A stretch of 64,000 nucleotides of DNA from Archilochus colubris (taxonomy: Eukaryota; Chordata; Aves; Apodiformes; Trochilidae). The DNA lies in NCBI GenBank assembly GCA_023079485.1, contig CM041083.1, positions 170,482,451 to 170,546,450 on the forward strand, in the 5' to 3' direction. Under the pieces are notes generated by a model. It was not told the DNA's origin. It saw only the letters and a program-made list of their open reading frames with translations, and ran no database searches. Both the position numbers and the translations under genes were made by a program. Shown in pieces: positions 23,338-36,054 of this stretch; positions within the stretch are counted from its first letter, which is position 1, and the number at the start of each line of letters is the position of its first letter.

Positions 23338-26300
23338 ATATTTCTGTCATTGTAAATAACTGAGATTTCCAGACTCTTCCCTGCAAAAGCAGAGCAGAGA
23401 GGCTTTGGAGGAATCTGATGGTAAAATTGCCCAGCACTGGTTTCTGCAGAAATTCACACTGGCCATATGCACTCGTTTCTGGTCTCTAAAGAGATTTAAT
23501 ATGAATGCTGGGGTTGTGTGAGATAATCTCTTCACAAGAAAATCAGATTGATCTAGTTTCAGAGTTATTAGTAAAATGTTTAAATGAAGTAAAATAATAC
23601 AGTGATTTAATGGAGAATCCTCTGGTAAATCCATCTGTACACACAACCAGAATGATCCAAAACATTCATTTTTAGACAGTAAGCTGTGCAGAACCCTCAG
23701 TAAAACAAACACACACATTTGCTTTATGCGAATGGGATGTTTTAATCACAGAGGCCAGCAGACAATCTGAAATTATAGCTGCTTGGTGATTTTGCTGCTT
23801 TGAATTAAAAGGAACGAGGAAGGGCAGAAAATAAGGAATAGATTTTCAAAGATATATTGGCATTATTTGTGACTTTGGAAATTTTCATCTTGTTGCATTT
23901 TAAAATGTTTTTGAATCCTGGGATAGCCTTTGCAAGTCCTGTGACTTAAACTCTCTTCAGAATCCAAATTTCAGTTCCCCAGTTTCCTGAATTTATTATT
24001 TCTTTTTAAATTGAATAGGGAGTTTTCAAATGTTTCCAAAGCATTTAAGAGCACAAGTTCTAGGGAAAACTGAGAGGCTGTGTTAACCTAAAAACCTGAT
24101 ATTTTGAAAAGCTCCTTCCCAGCTAATCAACTTCACATGCTAAGGGGTTTTGCTCACACCACTACAAATCTGCTCTTCTGAGACTTCAAAACCCTCAAGA
24201 GGATTTTATTTGATAATAGACTTTTCAAATATTTTGTATCAACTTGTCTAAAGTCTTGCAGAAGTGTGCATTTGTGCAGGTAAAGGAGTGTTTTGGCACA
24301 AATATTCCTGTCTCTGAGGCTGGGGTTCAAATCATTTCTTTTTAGTCATCTAGAAGTTAGGTCAGCAGCCTCAGCTGACCACAAGGGCTCCTTCATCAAG
24401 CCTATGGATTTTTGAGAAATGGGCACCTATGGATTTGTCTCAGCTGCTGCAGACATGGAGCTCAGGATGGGATCTGTTTTTTTTTTTTTTCAATAATTCC
24501 TACCTATCTCTTTTCCTCTGCTGATTATAGGAAGATCCCAGCTGACTGATTTAGCTTTATCAGGTGGCCAATATTAAAGTAGATGGAGGTCATCATGAAC
24601 ACACTCTGATATGTTATTTGTAAGGCATGAAGCACAATGCTGTGACTTTGCATCACTGAGATTTCCAGATGTATGGGAAGTTCCCAGCAGTGCCTCCCAG
24701 GAAGGACACATTAAGTCCTTCTGTTGGATTTGTTGTCCACTCTGCAGAGCTGGTATCACCTTCTCAAGAAAGCTCAAAAGGATTTTTTTTGTTCACCATA
24801 TAGGCTGGCTTAGGAAGAAGCTTGTCTGAACCAAGATCTGAGGGTACAGACAACATCTGCAGAGAGGAGACAGTCAGGTAATGAGTCTGGAACAAATTGC
24901 TCCATCAGGGAGTGTGCTCATGTGAACACCAAATGTGCATTTGAGAGCCTGAGAAACAGGCAGGTTCTGCATTGACAGGTGGGTATTTGAGTGTCTGATA
25001 CATTCAGTCTGATTCAGCCAGGAGTAGATTTGTCACTGTTGGGGCAGTACTAAATCAACTGAAGGAGTTTTGTCATATGTTCACAACATATTTTATTTTC
25101 ATCAGTTGTAGTTTGGCTGTGTTCATGCATTAGGTCAGTTTTGTTCTATTCAGACTATTTTAGCACCATCCAAAAAAAAAAAAAATCTTGGGAAAATCAA
25201 TATAAAATCTGCATTTATATTTGTGCCTGTGCAGCACATTCAAATCTCAGAAAAATCCTCAGTTGCCAAAACTGTGAAGAAAGGTGTGTGACCTTCTGTT
25301 ACATTTTGCTTGTTGTCTTAATTACACTTGTCATGAGTCACACTTACAACATTCAGCCTACCCTGTACCTACAACAAACAAAGACATCCAGCCTCTCTTG
25401 TGCATGTCCAAATTCACCAGGGATTGCTGCCACCATTTTCATCACTTCCTCTACGTGGAAAACACAAAGGCCAAATTTAGAACTGGCTCACAAGTCTCTG
25501 GTCAGATTGCTTCCAAGAAGACTGATGGAATTTTCTTTCTTCTTCTTAGATTAAACCTGTCTTCTCAAGTATTATCTTCCTGGAGACTTTCAGACCTGTT
25601 TCCATCCCCTAAGCTTTTAACTCCTGCTGTATTAGGACAAAAAGAAAAAAATTAGCTTTTCTTGGGGGCTGAAAGACAGATACATGTTCATAGATGTCAT
25701 TTAATATCACAGACACTCTGCATGTGAAACCCAAAAGAAGTTTTGCCTACTTTAATCTAGAAAAAAACAGATTAAAAATAGGCAAGCTATGCTTATTATC
25801 ACAATAAAATTAAGAGTTTGAAAGATTCTGAAAGAGTCATTGTCCTTCACATCATGCTTCAGTTTGTGCATCTTCCTTCCTTACTAGCTTTGAATTTAGG
25901 ATTATTCACACCATTAAAACTGGGTCAAATAATAATATATTTTTTAATTTATTTAGTCAAAATCCCTTTTGAATTAGCAAACAAGCAATCAACACACGCT
26001 TCAGATGACAAGGACAGCTACTTTTTAAAGACAGATTTAGCACCAATATATATGAAAAAACCAAATAGGACAAAGTGCACAAGGAACAGTCAAAAAAAGT
26101 CAGGTGTTACAGGGAAGAAGGAACCAAGAGAGGCTGGGGGTTTTGCTGTGATTAGCAAAGCCCTGGAGATGCTCTCTCAGTGCACAAGGTAAAATCAGCT
26201 GAAGAAAGTCAGCTTCTGTGTCTGGGGAGGCACAAGGAGGGGATTCTAATTCATATTATTTGATTTTTATTTTTAATTCCTATATTTAGGATCCCTAACT

Positions 26301-26903
26301 CTCCCTTATTTTAATGGCTGTTTTATTGATTTTTTTTTCATTTTTTCCCCCTGAATTAATGTCTCTTCATCTTAATTTTAATTCCAGGTTCAGCCATCGC
26401 TCTGGAGGAAGGTTTGGTGGTAGTCACAATCAGATGTCCCTCTCCAGTCACACAGACCAGCACATGCCTGACCAAGCCCAGATGCTTGCCAGGCTTAAAC
26501 AAGGGCAAGGCAAGGGGCAGGGAGAGAACACCCTGCCCTCTTTGTCACCCCTGGAGGACCTTCCTTTAGTTTTGCTCCACCAGCTGCATCTTGCACGGAC
26601 ACGTGTGAAGTGCAGGGTTCAGAGCCAGGATGAGCAGTACCCAGAGGAGGAGGATCTGTGGCCATCTCCAGGACATGTCTGCATCCAGCGGAAAAAAGGA
26701 CCCTCCCTCATTTCCTCCGGAGGCCTGGCACTGGTCATAAGTGAATCCTCTCTCTTCACCAGATCTTTATGTCAGGCTGCAGGTCCTATTTTTGAACCAA
26801 TGTGGTTCCCTCCCAGGGCTTAATCCACTTATGCTGTGAGCACCTTCATCCGCTTCCCGCAAGCACAGCCCTGGGCTGTCAGATCCTCCCTGCTCCACTC
26901 ACT

Positions 26904-26934
26904 CCCTGTCCTCCCCCCACCGCCCCTTCACCCC
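26904..26934 (-). other. G-quadruplex motif (minus strand)
   Basis: On the plus strand four C-runs of 3, 6, 4 and 4 are spaced by 6, 4 and 4 bases, so the minus strand satisfies the usual G3+N1-7 quadruplex pattern. It lies in a C-rich local stretch of about 60 bases. Confidence 0.5.
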
Positions 26935-27200
26935 TCTGGGGAATGGGTATTTATAAAGGGATGGATTAGGAACATTACCAGGCGGGTCACAGGGTGTCAA
27001 GCTGCTCTTCTAGGGCTTAAAATCTGAGGCTGGCTCAAGAGGGAGCACTCTCCATCCTCCTGACAGCCATTCGGGTGACTGCTGCATTGCACTCCCAATT
27101 TACTCTATTAACACTTTGGGCTGGAGCATTTAGAGAAACCATTCCTGTAAACAAAGCAACCAGGAGGTGTAGAAATTATGTCATGTTATTTTAGGTTTTT

Positions 27201-27237
27201 GGGGTCTTTGGGGGTAGGGGGCTGGGTTTTTGGGGGG
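27201..27237 (+). other. G-quadruplex motif (plus strand)
   Basis: Five G-runs of 4, 5, 5, 3 and 6 bases are spaced by 5, 2, 2 and 5 bases, meeting the G3+N1-7 pattern with a spare run. A (TTTG)n tract follows immediately, so the whole 27195-27280 segment is almost purely T and G on this strand. Confidence 0.6.
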
Positions 27238-27280
27238 TTTTTGTTTGGTTGGTTTTTGTTTGTTTGTTTGTTTGTTTTTC
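27238..27280. repeat. (TTTG)n / T-G low-complexity tract
   Basis: TTTTTGTTTGGTTGGTTTTT leads into five TTTG units and ends TTTTTCC. It is contiguous with the upstream G-run cluster. Confidence 0.85.
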
Positions 27281-29919
27281 CACATAAAACATAAAAGAAT
27301 AAATAAGTCTATTTAAGGGACAAATGAATGAATGAATAAAATCCATAGCTGGTGCAAATCTACCTTGCTCCTTTACTTGCCAGTGAACACTGGGTGATCC
27401 ACAACCACTACAGGCCCCAGTCCATAATCCCCTCTGAGCCATCCAGCCCCTTGAGCAATTATTTCTGTTGTCATCAGAAGATGCCTGAGGTGCTGGTGCC
27501 TCGTATGCCCACAGTGCCTCTGGGTTCCCCAGTGACGGTGCCCTAATGCATGACACCACTCTCAAGTCATTGGACACAGTCAAAAATAAGTCAGACCAAG
27601 CTCTGGCTGCAAAATGTGAGATGTGTTTGAGTTGGACTCATGTCTTGGAGGAAAAGCTCCACCTCGATGCAGGGCTCTAACAGCTTGTAAATCAGCAGCA
27701 GCCATTCCCCTTTGGCATGCTGCAGGGATCGGTGTGAGGGCAAATCCCAACTGCTTCGTCATCCTGTTGAGCTCTAATCCCATCAGCATCTCCAGCCACT
27801 CCATCAATCGGATTAAAGTATGGCTGAAAAATCATAATACAGCCAACTCGCCCGTGGGGAGTGAGCTCTGGGTGTGCAGGCTCAGAGGTTGTCCCTCAGC
27901 CCTGTGCAGTGCTGCTTGCAAGTCCTCAGGGCTGTCAGAACAAGGGGATGCTCAGAGCTGCAGACAGGACAGCCCATATTCAGCACCACCACGGGGAGGT
28001 AGGAGGTGTACCTACCTCTGCAGCACCCTCCCACCCCACCTGTGTTTTCATTGGATGAAGTAACTATAGCACTGCTGTCAGAGCCTTTCATGTTTGTACC
28101 AAAATTTGGCCAGAAACATTCCAACAGAAAATATGTTCCATGAGAAAATGCTGCTTTAACAGAAAGGAACCCTCTTGGTGGAAACCTGTCAGCTCTGCTG
28201 TATCCTCTGGCACAAACCAGACGTGTATGCATAAGGATCATGCCCTCATACTGGCACCACTGGCAACAAAAATAAAGATCCATTCAAGGTCTCTCTCTTA
28301 CTTTTTTTTCCTCTCTCCAACTGCAAACATAATTTCAGGGTTTTTAACTTCTTCTTTTTTAACTCTCTGTCCCATCTTGGAAAGCATTTGACTTCCTTCT
28401 GCCACCCTAAGAAAAACACACCATGTGTGCCTGCCAGCTCATTTCAGGTCCAGATGGAAACACCTTTTCTACCTCAATGAGGCAACAGGAGGCACATGGA
28501 CATACACCAGCTCCACCAGCATGGCTCAAACGAGGGCCAGTGGGTTGGATTTGGCCCTCAAAATAGCTTGAGCTGGCCCACTGCCTGTGCCTGTCTGGCC
28601 CCTGGAGATGTACAGCTCTCTATACCTAGGTCCCAGGGCTGCCACATCTGCATAATGCACAAAGAAAGTGCTTACTACTTGTCTCAATCCCCATCATCCC
28701 AGAACACCAACATAAAAACAAGTATTTTAAGTTTTCCTCAGTCACCTTATTTTATTTTATTTGCTCTCAAGTGGACACCGTATGGAAATGAGCCAGCCTT
28801 CAGAAGCTCCAAGGATCTCCACGGCAAGATCCTATCTGTTTTAAAAAGTTATCTTCACACTGCATCTTTTCTGAGACTACACAGGGGCTAAGCAGGAGCT
28901 GACCTTCCCAGTATTCACAGGGCACAGCCTTGATTTTGCAGAAAAACAAATAAATACAAGATGAGGTCAGCTGAACCATCGCCTCTTCATGACTCAGTGA
29001 GGTTATGAAGACCCTCACTCTGTTTATAAAAGCACAGTGTCCTGGCAATAGGAAAGGAATAGATGGCTTAAATTTTTATATTTTTAAGTTGTTCTAAATT
29101 CAGCCTTCCTGCCTTTTCCATCACACTTTTCTCCAGAAATAGGTCTACACTTCCCGCTCATTTATGTGGTTTTTTTTTTTTCTTTTGTTTACTTCCCCAG
29201 AAAGCGGTTACTCACAGAAACCATAGGAAATAAGGCTGGGAGGCTTCTCAACATGTCATCTGAACCATAGCCTTCTCCAAAAATGCCAAGACTATAATGT
29301 TATTAAATTATTAAAGTCTAGTGCCTTGAAAACTGGGCTGCGTGCACAGTATGTATAGTGATACCCTGACCAACCTGGGAAAATCAGGCATATCCATCTT
29401 TTCCTATTTTATTTATGGCAACATATAGAATGAAAGGTTGTGACTGAAAGAAGAGTTTTCCAGAGAGCTGTGAACAAGCCTGGAGAATTCACTAGCAGGG
29501 AAATGTATTCTATATGAATATATTCCAAAGGTTTATTCAAAAGTTATATTGAAGAGATGACCAAAGTGTGACATGGATAATGAGTCACTCTATCCAGATT
29601 CCAGACGTAATATTCTCTGTTCCTCTTATTTTGTCTGAAGTTTTCCCATCCCTTCCCTTCCTCTCTCATTTAAGAGACCTTTCACTGTGCAAAATGCTCC
29701 TTTACAACCCCTACTTGTACATAGATGAGGTGACCCCAAATGCATAGCAGCAGGGTCTTGCATATCAGGGAAAACCAGCACAAATGTGTTTGATTTGTAA
29801 CTTTACAAGGGCTTTCACATTGAGATTTAAGTTTCTTTTATTAGGAGACTTAAGAGGAGGGCACCATTAACACATTACAAAGGAGGCAGCACTAAACTAT
29901 TACCATAACAGCAAAGTTG

Positions 29920-29939
29920 TTTTTTTTTTAAAAAAAAAA
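29920..29939. repeat. T10A10 perfect palindrome
   Basis: Ten T are followed directly by ten A. This is a perfect 20-base self-complementary sequence and a rigid A-tract junction that would disfavour nucleosome binding. Homopolymer slippage is a sufficient explanation. Confidence 0.9.
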
Positions 29940-30480
29940 CACTACTTAGGGGTTTATAAGGTTCTCTTGGAAGATTATTGCAGAAGCCACAAAATGGAAC
30001 CAGAGGAGAGAGTTCCTCAGCTGCATCGTGCCTTTCCACATGCTTTTGTCCCTGTACAGAGAGCAATCTCTGAACTAAGCAAAACTTTAGACTCTCTGAA
30101 GCAACTTCCTTGCTTTAGGGCAGGATCCTCTGGAAAGATTTAAGACCCCATCGTGCCATTTGAACAGCTCAGGAGAGACTTAGCAGTAAAATTGAAGGAA
30201 TAATTTAGCAGCTGAAACAAGCACTTTTCCCTTCCCAACAGCTTTGTATCAAACAAGAGTCTCTGTTCAGCCTGGTTTTCTTCTGTTTCACTTTTCTTTT
30301 TTTTTTTTCCTAGGTATTTTGAATGAAAAGTACCACGGCTCTGAAAATTCTCCAAGCAAAACATCATAGTGTTTCAACACAAGTTGTCTAAAGGTAATGC
30401 TGTGTCTTTCCTAGCACTTTCATACTTGCTCATTTTTGTCACATCTAGGAAAAAAATAGCATTTCAAAATCCTCCTGGTT

Positions 30481-30522
30481 GCCCCCCCAGGGCTTCCTCC
30501 ATCAGCCCCCCAGGGCTTCCTT
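30481..30522. repeat. Two-copy C-rich tandem duplication
   Basis: A unit of 24 bases (GCCCCCCCAGGGCTTCCTCC plus ATCA) is followed by a partial second copy with one C fewer, ending CTTCC. The C-run length difference fits slippage. Confidence 0.85.
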
Positions 30523-31067
30523 CCAGTGCAGTCTCCATCAGAAAAAGTGTTCCCATCTCTGTTTATCCAGTTCAAGGTCCACACGCTCTTAGACTCTCAT
30601 ATGATAAAGACATCATTAAAAGCCATAAGTATGGATTGTTTCAACACATTTCCTAATAAAGCAATGACACAGTGTATCAGAAGCCTTTATTCTCTGTAAA
30701 CCCCTCTTTGAGACATAGAGGAAGGAAGGGGCTTGCTGGTTAGGGAGAAGGAACCTGGCTGACCCTCCATTATTCCTACCAAAGCACATCTTTGTGCCCA
30801 CACAGACAGAACAGGGTCATCCTCACAGAGGCTTTCCTTCCCCTACACCACGGGCTGGACAAATCTGGCATTCCCCTCCAGCATCCCTCCCTGGTCAGGA
30901 TCCCCCTCCTGGGGAGGGGAACTGGAGATTGGAGGGTATGGGTGAATATCCATTAGGCAGCAGCTGCCTTTCTTCTTCCCAAAGAGAGCCATTTCTCTGA
31001 GGCAGCATCCCAGTGAGCAAGCCAGTCTACCAAATTTACTTCTTCCTTAATCATCTGTATTTTCCTT

Positions 31068-31069
<2 letters not shown>

Positions 31070-31098
<29 letters not shown>
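31070..31098. repeat. 29-base T homopolymer
   Basis: An uninterrupted T-run of 29 bases ends at AGGAGTTGCC. No TTTATT (reverse-complemented polyadenylation signal) follows, and the downstream sequence matches no gene I recognise, so a minus-strand processed pseudogene is not supported. Confidence 0.9.
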
Positions 31099-31100
<2 letters not shown>

Positions 31101-31244
31101 GAGTTGCCTTAGTGCCGCATGACTTAATCCACCCCTTTTGCTACTGTAATAGATTCCACTCCCCAGATCTCACCCCATGACCTCACCACTCCAGTGTCTC
31201 CTCTGTATGACACAGAAAACATCTCTTTCTCAGCCCCCAGACAC

Positions 31245-31520
31245 CCTCGTGTTGTCTCCCCACCACCCCAAGTCCCCAAACCAGTTTGGCAGAAATCTCA
31301 GAGCGCTCTCAGAGCACAGATGCGGGGCGTTAGGGGGAAGGACCACAATGCACATCTTCTGGCTGGAGAGAAAGCTGTCTGGAACGTGAGCTCATGTTTT
31401 CCTAAAATAACTAGGAATCAAGAGCTTAAACTCAACACCTGAGGCAAAGCTGTTAACGCTGTGCAGCCTCCAAAGCAATCCCCGCACGTGGCGCGGCACA
31501 GCGCGGTGCGAGCCAGGAGC
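31245..31520. promoter_or_regulatory. Mini CpG-rich patch with E-box, possible regulatory element
   Basis: Thirteen CpGs fall within about 275 bases; eight of them lie in the last 60, in the text AACGCT...CCCGCACGTGGCGCGG and CAGCGCGGTGCGAG. The palindromic E-box CACGTG (bound by USF/MYC-type factors) sits at 31485-31490, directly before the tandem-like GCGCGGCACA GCGCGGTGCG. This is the densest CpG cluster in the window outside CR1. A promoter role is inference; no transcript or exon is visible beside it. Confidence 0.25.
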
Positions 31521-34500
31521 ACCTTCCAAGGGTGACTAACACCCTGCTGCTAAAAACAGCTTCCAGGGGTTTTCCATGAGCAAATCTCACTACCACTCAA
31601 GTATTGACTTTTCACTTGGCTAAATACAAGAACTTTGCTGTAAGGTCCCCACCAGTGGGTTATTTTTACCAGCGCATAGCACAGCTGGTAAAGGAAACGT
31701 AGCTCTTTCAAAAGTGATGGCAGCATCTGATCTTTGTTAGCACCCCCCTCAAATGCCAAAAAATCGCCCTTCTGGTGGATGGTGTGAGTGTGGAAACGAG
31801 GATGTGTGGCAGACATGGAAGAGAAGACTGGAATGGAAAGCATATTTGATATATGGACATAAATATTTTAGGTTAAAAAAAAAAAAAGAAAGATATAGAA
31901 AATAACTTGTTATTTTCATGAAGAAGCATGAGGTTACATCAGAATAGGTGGTATCATCAAAAACACATAACGCTCAGGAACTACACCAAAAAAACCAGCA
32001 AGTTTTTCCAGAGTTTCATTTCAGAAAGAAACAGCTATGAACAGTCATCAGTCCTTCAGAGTTACTCAGGTCTCTGCCCAGTCAGATCTCCAGGGCCTTG
32101 CTGGTCCTCTTCTCTCCATCCACCAGGCCACTGTGTCCTTCCCATGCCTCTTCTTCCATGTAAATAAAAGCCACATCTCCAAGAAAGCTGAATGGACACA
32201 TGGCTCAGCTCATTGTGGAGAGGAACCTATTCATGGAGTGTGACTTTCCAAACCTCTTCAATTAGCATCTTGTCTAAGCAGACTCCAGAGCCATATTTTC
32301 CAGAACATCTGAGGTCTGCAGACAAGCAGCTGAACTGTATAATCCACCATCTGAAACATGACATATTGTTTGCCAGCCCTGACTGTCCCTGACAGTTTGA
32401 TTCATCTTATAAATCACTTGGGCTTCCAAATGACATATAGATTGATTTTATTTTACTTGTTTTATTTTAAGAGAAAGTAACCCACAGGTGGACGTTTTGA
32501 ATTGCTTTTCCAGTACTGCTCCTAGGAACATATACCATCCTTGCATAAATGGTAATGAAAAGTAAAAAGAGAGATGTGCATTTGCAATGGAAATGAGACT
32601 ACCGTGAGAGGGTGCCAAAATATCTATGAATAAATCTCCCCAATAGCAATGTTATTCCAGCAGCTGAATTTTGTGGGAAATGCATATACAATTCTCCTTC
32701 TACTTCAGGGGACCCACCTTTCCACTTTAGAACTTCCTATCACAACCTTTTTTCAGTATCTAAGCATTATTGAGGCCAATGTGAGCACTATGGCGAGGAC
32801 CATGAACCTTCTCATGAGAAGTTTTATTTAATTCATGCTCCTGTGAAGGTTATGAAGAAGTGGTAAAAGTTGTGGCATTTGGCAATGCAAGGGGAGTGCA
32901 CTGGCATGGAGCAGCTCGCTGGGGGCCAGGTCCTTGGGAAAGTGGCCACCCAGTATCTCCATCCTTAGGACTCTGCAGAAGTTCAGTGTGAAAATGATGG
33001 GTGCCACTGGGTGGCCCTGTACAGGTTTGAGAAGAGAGATAATACAAATTTTCTAAAACAGTTTAGACTCCAGAGAAAGGTCAAACAGCCCAGTGCAGCA
33101 AAGAGGCAAGGTTTCAACAACTTGAAACAATTAATTCTAGTCTTCCCAAGAGATGCAGGACTGCCTTCAACTTACTTCTAACTAATTCACAAATTAGCCT
33201 GCTGGCTCATAAAGAGCATCATGCACTAATTAAGCCCAGCTGCTTTATGGGAAGAGCTGCAACGAGATCTGTGGATTTCTGGTACCAAAAGGAAACGTCC
33301 TATCTGCACGTTATTCAGCCAGCACTCATTGCCCCTGGATGTTGTTAAAGCTGAGAATGTGTTCAGCCACAAAGAATTAAGCATTTATATTAGATCCTGA
33401 GGATATCCAAAGTTATAATCAATCAGAGAAAGAGAGAATGCCATTAATGACAGTGGCCACCTAGGATTTGCATCTCGTGCTGCTGGAGAGCCAAGGTTGA
33501 AGCCTTTCCCACAGTTGGAGCACTTATCAGATGCTCTCCCATGTGGTTTCTCTGGTTTCTCATGAGGTGCAAGCTCAGCCTGAGGAGGCACCATTACCTG
33601 TCTCTCCTCACTGGGAGGGAGCAGCTTATATTCATGAAACCTGTAGGAGCTCAACTGTTCATGACATCTCCATCTCCCTGCTCCACACGGCAGAGTTCAG
33701 GCATGTTTGGAGGTTGCTGGAGGCAGGAGAGAAGGGAGGGAGAGAGGGAGGGAATCAGAGATTTACACAGCCAGGCAGAACACTGGTTGCATAAGCCCCG
33801 AGTCTGTGGGAAATCAGTCTAAAACCTTTTCAGAAGCAATATAAACATGTAGCCTTTTAGGACTAAAGTCGTTTATGCAGAAATTTCCCCTATGGTCAGA
33901 CTATTTCGTAATTAGCCACACTGGGATGTCTTGCATTTTGCTTTGAAGCATCTGGTTCTCTGCATGTCACCATTAGTTTGATCTAGCAGTTCCTCTCCTT
34001 ATATAATAGCAAACCATTTCATAGCTATTTCACACAAAATGTCTCTCTTTTTGCCCACTAAATGACCTGGAACTAGAACACAAACATTCTGTTTGCACAG
34101 TTTTACATAACATTTGCCATAGTTTTCACACAATACTATTAAAGACTAACTTGCTGCTGTTCCCAGCCTGATCGAAAGCAACTCTTTTGGTAGCTGGATT
34201 GCGTCAGTGTTCTTTGAAAATGTAAATAAAGATACTGAGATAAGACCTGTCCAACTACAGAGCCTTTTTTCTCTTCATGTTTACCAGATACTTCAAGCTA
34301 AATAAAATTACTGTTTGCATTTGATCTGCCTAAGAATACACTCAACAAATTGATAATCCCATTTTCTTGGATATCACAACCCCTCCCCAACATGTTACGG
34401 TCCCCGGAAGCATCTAAGAGGATCTACAGCAACATTTTTCAAAAAAAGGCATTCCAAAAAATGATTTGGAGTACAAAATACCATTTTGAAAAGAAACTTA

Positions 34501-36054
34501 ACTTCTGAGGAATGGGATTTTCAAGGAAATTTAAATCCTTCAGCATTTAATGGTCAGTTTGGAGAAAAGGAGCTTCTACATAGCAGACTCTGAAAGTGTT
34601 ACCTTACTGGCTCCTATCCATCTTGATGGAAATGCATTACCTGTTGGCACCTGACAGTCTCACTGAGCACTCCCCATCATCTTCATTGGTACAAAACACC
34701 TTTGCAGTGTGACTTAAAGATGATTTTCTAAACCATCTTCAAGTATTTCTTGCCAGGGAAGGGGCAGAAATATTTCCTCTGCCTGGTTCCTTTTGGGATG
34801 GTGACTTGGAGGTTCATTGCCTTGGCAAGACGTCCTGAATTTCCTGGATTTTCAGTAAATGCTGATGGTTTGGGAACAACATTTTGCAAAAATTTGAATT
34901 AGTCTATTATCAAAAGATGGAGAGATGGCTCACCTAACATGTGATGGCATAGGTATAGGATGAATCCAGTCCTAGACCTTAGATGTGTAGCCTCAAAATA
35001 TTAAATTAAGCCTAACAGTACAGGTTCATCAAATCAGCTCATGAAATATTGGAGCCATGGAGTAGATGTGGTGATGGAAGGTACCTACAGTTAAATGTGA
35101 AAAGACAATGGCTCTTTCTGTCTTCATCTTTGTCTCTGCCTTCTTTGCAAGCTTCTTGACTCCTGGACTTTTTTTCACCAGATGCTATGTAAGGATATTA
35201 TGGTCTTTGAAGCAGAGAAATCACTTCTTATTAGAAATAAATGATGATGTTACATTCATTTTGCTGGGGCTGATGATTAAACAACTGCTACAGTTGTTAA
35301 AGTCTTCTATGTAACATCCCAAATAAGCAATGCAGATCATCTCTAAGTGTAAAAATGAGAAGAAATGCAAGAAATGGAGGAGGCAGGAAATTATTAAGAC
35401 CACATCAAGTTTTTTATAAAGGCTGAACACAAGGCGTGTAATGCAAAGTGACAGGAGTGAATTAGCCTTCAGAAGGACAAATGAGCTATCTGCTGTTTAG
35501 GATACAGTAAGAAACAGAAAACCCACATTTCAAAGGGAGCATTGCACAGAGTAATAAAATTTTACTTGACCAGAATTGCTTCTTTATACCAGATACCAAG
35601 AATAACCTGAAGAATATTAGTCATCACTACAGGAACAAGGCCATCTTCTAGGTCAGAATATATCAGGAGCCACAGAAATTCCCTCTAAATAACTCAGCAT
35701 CCCATCCACCGGTGCATGACAACTGCTTTTGGAGGCAAAATGGCCCAGACAAGTGTTTTGCTCCCACCAGGTCCACAATGCTGCTTGAAGCAACAGCTAT
35801 CCCTAGGCATCAGTTACTGATGGAAATGTATTTAGAGGAGATGAAAGCCTGACAAACTATTCCCAGAGTACTGGCACTTTAGTATACAAAAAAAACTCAG
35901 AGAAAAAAGTGCTTAATAACATTTCAGTGCAAAAATCTCTTTGAAATCAGAGGATTATGTGAGTTACAGCTCTGTCTGTGGAGTTACCTGAGAGGTTTTT
36001 CATCCTGCTCCTGCACAGGAATACTGCACAGAGGGGGAAAGCCCATGTGTAGAG
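31521..36054. other. Unique non-coding DNA, no gene seen
   Basis: About 4.5 kb without a recognised repeat family. It holds A-runs (31875-31887) and a purine-rich GGGAGGGAGAGAGGGAGGGA tract near 33725-33752. Open frames are all under 100 codons and unrecognised. Confidence 0.55.

Larger units (their letters stand above)
21802..27200. other. Unique non-coding DNA, no gene recognised
   Basis: No CR1 recognised. A T-run lies at 24477-24490. A minus-strand G-quadruplex motif is at 26904-26934, and a palindromic AATATT cluster at 23311-23337. A 169-codon frame (26314-26823) contains short G/Q-rich and acidic stretches but no recognisable domain. A B-box-like GGTTCAAATC at 24324 lacks any tRNA fold around it. 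Confidence 0.5.
27281..31069. other. Unique non-coding DNA, candidate conserved segment inside
   Basis: No gene or CR1 recognised. The segment 27640-27850 has a homeodomain-type motif pair (listed in the findings). T-runs lie at about 29170-29182 and 30298-30309, a T10A10 palindrome at 29920-29939, and a two-copy C-rich duplication at 30481-30522. Open frames of up to 146 codons (27623-28063) have no known domain. Confidence 0.5.

Noticed and set aside
24324..24334. tRNA B-box-like GGTTCAAATCA
   Set aside because: No matching A box, acceptor stem or cloverleaf could be built around it; a chance match.
26314..26823. 169-codon plus-strand ORF with a plausible acceptor (AATTCCAG) at 26388
   Set aside because: No donor or polyadenylation context fits, and the Gln/Gly/Ser-rich peptide matches no family I know.
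31070..31520. T29 run as the reversed tail of a minus-strand processed pseudogene
   Set aside because: No reversed AATAAA signal follows and the downstream sequence contains no recognisable coding sequence.
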